Source of the DNA: Anaerolineaceae bacterium UBA1363
GTDB lineage: Bacteria; Chloroflexota; Anaerolineae; Anaerolineales; Anaerolineaceae
Length of the DNA stretch: 64,000 nucleotides
Direction: 5' to 3'
NCBI GenBank assembly: GCA_002306055.1
Contig: DBRR01000017.1
Coordinates: 687 to 64,686, forward strand
The notes beneath the pieces are model-generated. The model had not been told where the DNA came from and searched no databases. It saw nothing but the letters and a program-made list of their open reading frames with translations. The position numbers and the translations under genes are program-made. Below, in pieces: positions 24,251 through 32,469 of the stretch (position 1 is the first letter of the stretch; every line of letters starts with the position of its first letter).

Positions 24251-25053
24251 GTGAATTATCAAAAGATCAACTGGATGCGATTTGCGAAAGGCAGCTCTTT
24301 TATTTGCCCTATTTTCGCGGTATGCTGCGGGCAGTGGAACAGAGTCAATATCCACAGGAGTTATTGGTAGAGCCAATTCTTGACATTGGCGCGGGAGATG
24401 GGCATTTTGCCTGGGCGATGCTGGATGGAAAAATCGTGGATGGCATCGACCCCTGGCTTGCGCCTCTCAGGGAGGCAAGAACCTGGAAGGTATATCGCTC
24501 GCTGTCGCTGGCGAACGGTCAGGAACTCCCATTCGCGAGCGGTCAGTTCCCGACTGCTATCAGCAACTCCGTGCTGGAACATATCCCTGGTGTACAGGAG
24601 GTCCTAAACGAGGTTGGACGGTGCCTGCAACCAGGCGGGCATTTCATTTTTGCGGTCCCAAATGAGCGCTTTCGGACTGAATTGTGGGGCATGGAAGTGC
24701 TGCGTAAGGTGAGATTGGGTTTTCTTACCCAGCAATATTCGCGGTTTTTTAACTGGGTATCGCGGCATGTCAATTTGGATCCCCCCGAGGTTTGGGTGGA
24801 ACGGTTGCGGATTGCCGGGTTTAGCGAAGTGAAGCATTGGAACTATTTTCCAAGGAAAGCCCTGCACCAATTAGAACGCGGACATGCTGCCAACCTGCCA
24901 AACCTGCTGTGGAAAAAACTGTTTGGCAAATGGGTCTTATTCAAAAGCAGAAAGAATCCATTCATTCATTTTGACCGCATTCGCCGGTTGGTTGAGTCGC
25001 CAGCAGATGAAAATGGTTGCTGCACCTTTTATGTCGCGACGAAGGATTTCTGA
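24247..25053 (+). CDS. Class I SAM-dependent methyltransferase
   Basis: A 268-residue Rossmann-fold methyltransferase. SAM motif I is ILDIGAGDGHFAWAM near residue 42, the post-I acidic position is DGIDPW, motif II lies in ISNSVLEHIPGVQEVL, and motif III is LQPGGHFIFAVPN. Methyltransferase_11-type members modify lipids, sugars or small molecules. Located within a glycan locus and overlapping the upstream glycosyltransferase by four bases (ATGA), it most likely methylates the glycan or its lipid carrier. A separate spacer of 53 bases precedes the next gene. Confidence 0.88.
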   Translation: MSELSKDQLDAICERQLFYLPYFRGMLRAVEQSQYPQELLVEPILDIGAGDGHFAWAMLDGKIVDGIDPWLAPLREARTWKVYRSLSLANGQELPFASGQFPTAISNSVLEHIPGVQEVLNEVGRCLQPGGHFIFAVPNERFRTELWGMEVLRKVRLGFLTQQYSRFFNWVSRHVNLDPPEVWVERLRIAGFSEVKHWNYFPRKALHQLERGHAANLPNLLWKKLFGKWVLFKSRKNPFIHFDRIRRLVESPADENGCCTFYVATKDF

Positions 25054-25106
25054 GCCTAACCGCAAACTGAGCAGCAACGCGAAAGGGATTGGAATAGAAT
25101 ATCAGC

Positions 25107-27203
25107 ATGGATCCAACTGAAAGCCTGCCAGAAGATGATGACCTCACCGTGCTGGAATACGTGAGGCATTGGATCCATGATCAGTTTAACGTCAGGGAAA
25201 AGCCTGCTGGGGAAGTAACGGAAGTAAACGAACAGGTTCATACCGCTGAGATTCCACTTGGTGCGAAACCCGTTTTTTGGATTGGATTGACTCTGATAGT
25301 CATCGGGCAAATCTTGCTCGGACTGCAGAAACAATCTTTGCCCGTCGCCGGATTACTGGTGATGGCCATAGGAATGGTAAGTCTGTGGCTTGGAATGCCT
25401 CAGCACGAAGCAAAACCTGAAAATTCCACTCTGAAAGAAAATGAAAGTCCAATATTCCAGGTAAAGCCCATCTGGTTGATGGCAACATTGGCGATGTCAG
25501 TTGTGTGCTTCGTGCTGTTCTCCGAAAATCGTTTTGGCTGGCTGCAAACCTTGAGCTGGCTGACTGCGATCGCCTGTGGTTTGTATGCATTCTGGCCAGC
25601 GAGCAATCCTGAACAAAGCACACGAAAGTTGAACTGGAAATTCTGGCTTAATTGGAAGAATGATCGGGAATTTTTCGTCCTGGTGCTGGTTGTGGTAGTG
25701 TTTGGTTTGATTTTCAGGCTTAAGGATCTGGCAGGATTGCCGCCTGAAGTGATCAGCGCGCAGGTTGAGACGTATTATTCCGTCAGCGAAATCCGGCAGG
25801 GGGGAAACTATATCCTGTTTTCGCGCAATACGGTTCCGGAGCCGCTTAACTATTACTGGGCGAATTTAGTAAACCTTTTTTCGGGAAAAAGATTGACAAT
25901 GGAGGCTATCCGACTGGCAAACGCCCTGGCAGGCTTGATTGGGATGGGCTTTGTTTATGGTCTTGGCAAGAGGATAGCAAACCGATGGGTGGGTTTGGTA
26001 GCTGCTGGGCTGGCAGGGGTGAGCTTCTGGCTGGTTTTGCAGGAAAGAGCGGCGATAGGCGGCGGGTTGGTGTTCCCGCTAATGGCAGGCGCGCTTTTTG
26101 GCCTGGTGAAAGGTCTGGAAGAGCGGGATGGTCGGTTTTATTTGCTTTCAGCCGTTGCGGTAGGTCTGGGTTTGATGAGCAACAAGATTTTCCTCATTTT
26201 TCCCCTGGTTGCAATGGTTGTCATTCTTAGTTGGAAAAGCGAGAAAAAATCAGTTAATCCGGGTCACACGCTTGGTTTGCTTGGCATTGGGTTGTTGCTG
26301 AGTGTGGTTACAACGATGCCCCTGATCAGAGCGATCAGCCTTGAGCCGATGAGCTACCTGGCACCGATTTTGGCACGGGTAGGTCAGTATGAAGTCACTT
26401 ATCCGGGCAATCCGCTGCTGATCTTCCTGGGAAACATCCTGAAAGCACTTGGGCTTGCGAATTGGACCAACCAGGGAGGCTGGGTGGACAGCATCGCCAA
26501 CCGGGGTGCGGTGGATGGGATGACAGCGATCTTTTTCCTGGTAGGAATTGTCAGCCTCTTAAAGCGATATCGATCAAGCAGGGATTGGAAATTGCTGATA
26601 CTTCTGCTGCTTTATCCGGTGTTACTGCTACCCAGTGCATTAGCCCTGGCATTCCCTTACGAGAATCCGTCCATGACGCGGGCTGTTGGGGCGGCGATTC
26701 CTGTTTTGCTGATTGCCGCCTATGGCATCGTTGAGATCTTTAAAGCCGTGACACCAGCTTTGCGGCAAAAGTCCCTGGCAGCGGTGGTGGTCGCAGGCGT
26801 TCTGATGCTTGGGCCTATTGTGGTCAGCAATTACAATCTTGTCTTCCAACAATATGCTACCCAATATAAGCGTTCTGCATGGAATGCAAGCGAAATGGCC
26901 GATGTTATTCAACGGTTTTATTCTTCGGGTAAAGAGGGGCTTAGTTACCTGATCAGTTACCCCTATTGGGTTGATTCCCGGGCGGTCGCCATCAGCATGA
27001 GGCAACCTGAACAAAACCTGAGTTTGCCCGCAACAGAAATTGCCAGCACGGTGAACGTCACCCTTCCGAAATTGTTCATCCTCAATCCGATGGACAAGAA
27101 CAGCATTGCCGAGTTACAGGCAGTCTATCCGGAGGGAGTTATCAGCACGTATCAGAGCATTAATCCAGACAAGAACTTTATCCTTTTCATTGTAGGTCAA
27201 TGA
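25107..27203 (+). CDS. GT39-like polytopic membrane glycosyltransferase
   Basis: A 698-residue protein of the GT-C (dolichyl-phosphate-mannose mannosyltransferase-like) class. A short acidic N-terminal tail (PTESLPEDDDLTVLEY) precedes four helices (about 55-170), then about ten more from residue 190. The first large outer loop carries GLPPEVISAQVETYYSVSEI, the position where GT-C enzymes have their acidic catalytic motif, then EPLNYYWANLVNLFSGKRL. A final outside domain of about 110 residues ends ..INPDKNFILFIVGQ. These enzymes use polyprenyl-phosphate sugars on the outer membrane face. This fits the polyprenyl-sugar enzyme encoded divergently. Target unknown. Confidence 0.78.
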   Translation: MDPTESLPEDDDLTVLEYVRHWIHDQFNVREKPAGEVTEVNEQVHTAEIPLGAKPVFWIGLTLIVIGQILLGLQKQSLPVAGLLVMAIGMVSLWLGMPQHEAKPENSTLKENESPIFQVKPIWLMATLAMSVVCFVLFSENRFGWLQTLSWLTAIACGLYAFWPASNPEQSTRKLNWKFWLNWKNDREFFVLVLVVVVFGLIFRLKDLAGLPPEVISAQVETYYSVSEIRQGGNYILFSRNTVPEPLNYYWANLVNLFSGKRLTMEAIRLANALAGLIGMGFVYGLGKRIANRWVGLVAAGLAGVSFWLVLQERAAIGGGLVFPLMAGALFGLVKGLEERDGRFYLLSAVAVGLGLMSNKIFLIFPLVAMVVILSWKSEKKSVNPGHTLGLLGIGLLLSVVTTMPLIRAISLEPMSYLAPILARVGQYEVTYPGNPLLIFLGNILKALGLANWTNQGGWVDSIANRGAVDGMTAIFFLVGIVSLLKRYRSSRDWKLLILLLLYPVLLLPSALALAFPYENPSMTRAVGAAIPVLLIAAYGIVEIFKAVTPALRQKSLAAVVVAGVLMLGPIVVSNYNLVFQQYATQYKRSAWNASEMADVIQRFYSSGKEGLSYLISYPYWVDSRAVAISMRQPEQNLSLPATEIASTVNVTLPKLFILNPMDKNSIAELQAVYPEGVISTYQSINPDKNFILFIVGQ

Positions 27204-27207
27204 TCGA

Positions 27208-30200
27208 ATGAACGTAGAAACTGAACAGAAGGTTCACGAAACAAGAAAGATCGATTGGAAGTCCATCGTAGTGGTCGTTTCCTTGGTGACGATTCTCTTC
27301 GCTGGGTGGACATTCCGAAGCATGAACAACAATTGGGATGAATCAAAGCATTTGCATCCTGATGAGCGTTACCTTTCGATGGTCATCAATGCCATTGAGC
27401 CGGTCTGGACTGCCAGGGAATACTTCGACACTGCCACCTCACCTCTCAATCCCGGAAACAAGGATTTTGGTTTTTTTGTTTATGGAACCTTACCCGTTTT
27501 CATCGTGCGATACGCAGGTGAATGGACCGGGGAGGTAGGCTATGACCTGAACACCCTGCTGGGTCGAACGATTTCAGCGGTGATGGATACCATCACCATT
27601 TTGCTCACTTTCTTCATTGCCAAAAAACTGTTCAACCGCTGGGTGGGGCTGATCGCAGCTGCACTGTACGCATTTGCGGTGCTGCCGATCCAATTAGCTC
27701 ATTTCATGACGGTCGATTCATTCACCAATACTTTTGGTATGTTGACCGTGCTGATGGCTGTGATCATCCTGAAACGACCGCTTCTTCCGACCAGTGTGAG
27801 CATGGGGAAGGCGAAGCGCGTCTGGTATGCATTCTGGCCTTACCTGGCTTTTGGAGCAGCGCTTGGCATGGCAACCGCATCCAAGATCAATGCAATCGCG
27901 CTGGCATTGCTGCTGCCAATGGTGGAGGGGGTGCGGTACTTCAGGCTGGAAAACGAGGAGAAAGAACAAGCCTTCTTGCCAATGATCGGCAGGATCGGCA
28001 TGGCAGCTGTGATGAGCTTCGTGGTTTTCAGGATATGCCAACCTTATGCGTTTGATGGTCCTGGTTTCTTCAATTTCTCGATCAACCAAAACTGGTGGCA
28101 GAGCATGCGATCTCTGCAAGCGCAGAGCACCGGAGAAGTGGATTTCCCGCCTGCGCTGCAATGGGCAAGGCGACCTCTTTTGTTTTCCTTCAAAAACCTG
28201 GTGCTGTGGGGAATTGGTCTGCCCTTTGGACTTGCAGCAATCGGCAGCATCGCCGCAATGGGTGTGAATGTAATCCGAAAGAAGCACTGGGATTACCTGC
28301 CACTGCTGGTTTGGACGTTAATCTACGCTGCCTGGCAGGGGCTGGCATGGGTTAAGTCCATGCGCTATCTAATGCTCATTTACCCCCTGCTGGCAATTAT
28401 CGCAGCCTGGGGGCTCTGGCAGTTGATCGCAGCATCTCATGGATTCCGCTGGAGAAAAATAAGGATCTCTGGTAAAAGCCTGCGGGTAATCGGTGTTGTA
28501 TCCGCGGCATTAGTACTCAGCGGAACTCTTGCCTATGCTTTTGCTTTCAGCCGGATTTACACCCGACCGGTCACACGCGTCGAAGCCTCAGAATGGATCT
28601 ACGAAAACATCGATGGTCCAATCAACTTAATGTTGGAGACCGAAGTGGGCGATTTTATGCAGCAGGGGCAGTACCGAAACCAGGTTACCCTGCTCCCAGG
28701 TCAGAATTACCTTAGTGCGTTTGTCGCAGACCGGGATGGTACGGTAGAGAGCATCACATTTCCTCAGGTACAGGACCTGATGCTCTCGGTGGATCCGATC
28801 CTTTACACGCTCGACATTCGTGAGGCTGCCAGTGGGGATTCCATGCTGTCAGAGGTGCTCACCAGCCAGCCAGCTGGTGGAAATCAGCTCAGCAGCCTTG
28901 ATTTTTATCTTGATCAAAGCGTGAGCTTGGAAAAAGGCAAAACCTACATCCTGGTTCTGGGATTTTCAAACGAGAACTGCCAGCCATATCTTACAGGTGT
29001 ACCGGTTGTCACCTACGCAAAAGAAAGCGGCAGTCTGAATAAGCAATACTTGCCCAGGATTAGCCAGCAAGTGACCATGGGTAATCCTTTCAACATCAAG
29101 ATAATGGTGACCCAACCGGGTGAGATAAGCCAGGTGGTTATCCCTCAGTTGGTGGATGTGTCGCAAAATCCTAGTGGGAAGACATTGCGAGTGACCCTGA
29201 CCACCACTGCCGAGGATAAGCAACAGACAGTCAGTGCCGAAACCAGCGGGTCGTTCCTGGACATGGGGCGTGGACTCGGCAGCGAGGTGGTGTTTGATCT
29301 GCCACAGAACCTGGTTTTGAGCCGGATTCAGGAGGTCGATCTGACCCTGGAGCTGGTGTCTGGCTCAGGGCAAATTGCTGTTAATACTGTCGGCGTGGTC
29401 CACGAAACTGATTGGGATGACGGCTTGCCGCTGATGATGAACGGCTACATCCCCTATGATCCGATCATGGGGATCTTCCGGAACGATCTGAACCTGGACA
29501 TGTATGCGCAGGATGACCAGGCTAAACGCGAGCGCTTCTTCCAGATGTTAAGCCAGGGCGAGTACATCTTTATGAGTTCCAACCGCCAGTGGGGAACCAT
29601 CCCGCGAGTGCCTGAAAGGTATCCGCTCAGCACGGCTTACTATCGGGCGTTGGTAGGCTGCCCGGAAGAAATGGACAGCGTGACCTGTTACAACCTGGCA
29701 GAGCCGGGCAAATTTGAGGGACAGCTCGGTTTCGAATTAGTCGAGACGTTCACGTCTTATCCAAATTTGGGAAATTGGGAGTTCAATGATCAATTCGCGG
29801 AAGAAGCGTTTTCGGTTTATGACCATCCAAAAGTGATGATATTTCGTAAGACGGATGATTTTGATCCCGAAAAACTGGCGGCTTTCCTCGATTCGGTGGA
29901 CCTCAGCCAGGTAATCTACCTCACACCAAGGCAGGCTTCTCAATTTAAGTCTGGTAAGCCGACTCTGATGCTCTCTGAGGAGGATCTTCAGCTTCAGCAG
30001 CAAAACGGCACCTGGTCGGAAATTTTCGACAGAAATGGTCTGCTGAATCGTAATCCTGCTTTGGCTGTGCTGGCTTTTTATGGATTTTCGCTACTGCTGG
30101 GTTTATTGGTTTTCCCTCTGCTGCGGTTGGGATTGCCAGGTCTGAAGGACAAGGGTTACGGATTTTCAAAGATCATTGGTTTCTTGCTGTTCGCATATAT

Positions 30201-32469
30201 CGCTTTTGTCTTAGGATCGGCGGGTGTAGCGGTAACCCGCGGTTTGCTGCTGGGGGTGCTTGGGGTGATCGCTTTGGCAGGTGTGGTGACAGGCTGGCTG
30301 ACGAGGCATGCCTTGGCGCAAGATTTGAGACGGATCTGGAAGCAATTGCTGGTGGAAGAAGTGGTCACGATCGTGATGTTTGCTTTCTTCCTGCTGATCC
30401 GCTGGCTCAACCCCGACCTCTGGCATCCCTGGCGCGGTGGGGAAAAGCCAATGGATTTCTCGTATCTGAACGCGGTCATCAAAAGCACGGTGTTTCCAGC
30501 GTATGACCCGTGGTATGCCGGTGGGTACATCAATTATTACTACTACGGGCAGGTCGTCATCGGCTTGCCGATGAAATTGCTGGGTGTCATCCCAGCAACA
30601 GCCTATAACATCCTGCTGGCGCTTTGGTATGGGATGCTTTCTGTAGGCGTTTTCAGCTTAGCCTGGAACATTACCAAAACCATGTTTGGTCGAGACCATG
30701 ATGAAAGCAATGAAAGAGTCTTTGATCTTGCCTTTTGGGCTGGGATATCAGCGATGCTGGTGGTTGGCTTTCTTGGCAACCTGGGGGAAGTAAAACTCTT
30801 TTTGGATGCGATCAGCACGCTCGGGTCAGGAGGTCAGGCGATTGCTGACGGGACCTTTGTGCAGCGGGTGCAGTGGCTGCTGGGTGGAATCGGAAAGCTT
30901 TTCCGCGGAGAGATACTGCCAATCAGCGCCGGGAGTTGGTATTGGAACCCGAGCAGGACCATTCCCGGAGAAGCCATCACCGAATTTCCATTCTTCACAT
31001 TCTTATACGCAGATTTTCACGCCCATCTGATTGCGATGCCAGTGGTGGTGGCGGCAATGGGTTGGGGTCTTTCCGTGCTGATGAGCCGGGGGCAGTGGCA
31101 CGAAAAACCAAAGCGAAATGTAACTGGCGCCATCCTGGGCTTCTTATTAGGAGGGCTGGTCATTGGCGCCCTGAAACCCATCAACACCTGGGATTTCTAC
31201 ACCTTCTTGATCTTGAATTTGGCCATCCTGGCATACGTGGGCTGGCGGTACATGCCGGCAGTACGAAATCGCTGGTTGTCGCCAAAACTGACAAAAATCG
31301 TTCAAATCGGGCTGGGCGTTGTGGCGCTCTACCTCATTGCCAGCCTGCTTTATCAGCCATTTAATCGCTGGTTCTATCCAGGTTATGGGCAAATTGGCAT
31401 CTGGGATGGAGATCGGACGCCGCTGGCATCTTATTTCACCCACTGGGGACTGCTAATCTTTTTGATCGTATTCTGGTTTGGCTGGGAAAGTTACCAGTGG
31501 ATGTCCGCAACTAAAGTTGCGAGTCTGAAGCGCTGGGCAGGCGCGAAAAACTGGATCGTTGCCGGATTGTTGCTGGTTGGAGTGAGCTTAGTCGGATTAC
31601 TCCTGATGAAAGTACAGATTGCCATCGTTGCCCTGCCAATGTGCTTATGGGCACTGGCGCTGTTGATCGCCCCCGGTCAGCCTGACGGCAAGAAGTTGCT
31701 CTTCTTCATGACAGGGACGGGATTCTTGCTGACGATTGTGGTGGAACTGGTGCACCTTGTGGGGGATATCGGCAGGATGAACGTGGTCTTCAAGCTATAT
31801 CTGCAGGCCTGGATGTTCCTGGCAGTGGTGGCTGGTATTGGGTTGGCGATCACCTGGCGGGACCAGAGCCAATGGCGCGGAAAACATCAAGTTTTGTTCC
31901 AGGTACCCCTCATCCTGCTTCTGACCAGCGCATTGATGTTCCCAATTTTTGCCACACGCGACAAAGTGACTGACCGCATGAGTCCGGAAGCACCTCATAC
32001 GTTGGATGGTATGAAATACATGGAAACATCCCGTTACCAAGTGAACGGCGTGGATATGGACCTGGGGCAGGATTACCGCGCGATTCAGTGGATGCAAGAC
32101 AACGTTGAGGGCTCTCCTGTGATCCTGGAAGCACAGGCGTACGAGTATTACTGGGGGAATCGCTACACCATCTACACCGGTCTTCCAGGTGTGGTTGGGT
32201 GGAACTACCATCAACGCCAACAGCGGGCGGTAACCGGCTCAGATAAGGTCCAGGCGCGCGTGGATGAAGTGAACGCCTTTTTCACAAGCCTGGATGAAGA
32301 TTTTGTGACGAGCTTCCTGGAAAAGTACCGGGTCCAATATATCATTGTAGGTCAACAGGAAAGAGCTTTTTACCCACAAGAAGCATTGATGAAGTTCCCT
32401 GCGTATAATGGAGTCTTGTGGGACGAAGTTTATCATGAAGGCAGTACCGTGATTTACCGGGTCAGGTGA
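27208..32469 (+). CDS. GT39-like / DUF2298 (Chlor_Arch_YYY) fusion membrane protein
   Basis: A giant 1753-residue membrane protein. Residues 1-430 form a GT-C unit with outer-loop motif NWDESKHLHPDERYLSMVI and about ten helices. Residues about 450-950 form a large outside region rich in predicted beta strand, including QVTLLPGQNYLSAFVADRD and VPERYPLSTAYYRALVG. After residue 950 a DUF2298 unit follows, with YYYY at 1110-1113, DFHAH at 1269-1273 and NTWDF at 1326-1330, then a closing globular segment (YYWGNRYTIYTGLPGVVGW). No internal stop or frameshift is seen. The neighbouring gene encodes the DUF2298 half alone. The family has no settled function. I infer extracytoplasmic sugar or lipid-linked glycan transfer. 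The ATG follows the previous stop by four bases, without a clear ribosome site. Confidence 0.8.
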   Translation: MNVETEQKVHETRKIDWKSIVVVVSLVTILFAGWTFRSMNNNWDESKHLHPDERYLSMVINAIEPVWTAREYFDTATSPLNPGNKDFGFFVYGTLPVFIVRYAGEWTGEVGYDLNTLLGRTISAVMDTITILLTFFIAKKLFNRWVGLIAAALYAFAVLPIQLAHFMTVDSFTNTFGMLTVLMAVIILKRPLLPTSVSMGKAKRVWYAFWPYLAFGAALGMATASKINAIALALLLPMVEGVRYFRLENEEKEQAFLPMIGRIGMAAVMSFVVFRICQPYAFDGPGFFNFSINQNWWQSMRSLQAQSTGEVDFPPALQWARRPLLFSFKNLVLWGIGLPFGLAAIGSIAAMGVNVIRKKHWDYLPLLVWTLIYAAWQGLAWVKSMRYLMLIYPLLAIIAAWGLWQLIAASHGFRWRKIRISGKSLRVIGVVSAALVLSGTLAYAFAFSRIYTRPVTRVEASEWIYENIDGPINLMLETEVGDFMQQGQYRNQVTLLPGQNYLSAFVADRDGTVESITFPQVQDLMLSVDPILYTLDIREAASGDSMLSEVLTSQPAGGNQLSSLDFYLDQSVSLEKGKTYILVLGFSNENCQPYLTGVPVVTYAKESGSLNKQYLPRISQQVTMGNPFNIKIMVTQPGEISQVVIPQLVDVSQNPSGKTLRVTLTTTAEDKQQTVSAETSGSFLDMGRGLGSEVVFDLPQNLVLSRIQEVDLTLELVSGSGQIAVNTVGVVHETDWDDGLPLMMNGYIPYDPIMGIFRNDLNLDMYAQDDQAKRERFFQMLSQGEYIFMSSNRQWGTIPRVPERYPLSTAYYRALVGCPEEMDSVTCYNLAEPGKFEGQLGFELVETFTSYPNLGNWEFNDQFAEEAFSVYDHPKVMIFRKTDDFDPEKLAAFLDSVDLSQVIYLTPRQASQFKSGKPTLMLSEEDLQLQQQNGTWSEIFDRNGLLNRNPALAVLAFYGFSLLLGLLVFPLLRLGLPGLKDKGYGFSKIIGFLLFAYIAFVLGSAGVAVTRGLLLGVLGVIALAGVVTGWLTRHALAQDLRRIWKQLLVEEVVTIVMFAFFLLIRWLNPDLWHPWRGGEKPMDFSYLNAVIKSTVFPAYDPWYAGGYINYYYYGQVVIGLPMKLLGVIPATAYNILLALWYGMLSVGVFSLAWNITKTMFGRDHDESNERVFDLAFWAGISAMLVVGFLGNLGEVKLFLDAISTLGSGGQAIADGTFVQRVQWLLGGIGKLFRGEILPISAGSWYWNPSRTIPGEAITEFPFFTFLYADFHAHLIAMPVVVAAMGWGLSVLMSRGQWHEKPKRNVTGAILGFLLGGLVIGALKPINTWDFYTFLILNLAILAYVGWRYMPAVRNRWLSPKLTKIVQIGLGVVALYLIASLLYQPFNRWFYPGYGQIGIWDGDRTPLASYFTHWGLLIFLIVFWFGWESYQWMSATKVASLKRWAGAKNWIVAGLLLVGVSLVGLLLMKVQIAIVALPMCLWALALLIAPGQPDGKKLLFFMTGTGFLLTIVVELVHLVGDIGRMNVVFKLYLQAWMFLAVVAGIGLAITWRDQSQWRGKHQVLFQVPLILLLTSALMFPIFATRDKVTDRMSPEAPHTLDGMKYMETSRYQVNGVDMDLGQDYRAIQWMQDNVEGSPVILEAQAYEYYWGNRYTIYTGLPGVVGWNYHQRQQRAVTGSDKVQARVDEVNAFFTSLDEDFVTSFLEKYRVQYIIVGQQERAFYPQEALMKFPAYNGVLWDEVYHEGSTVIYRVR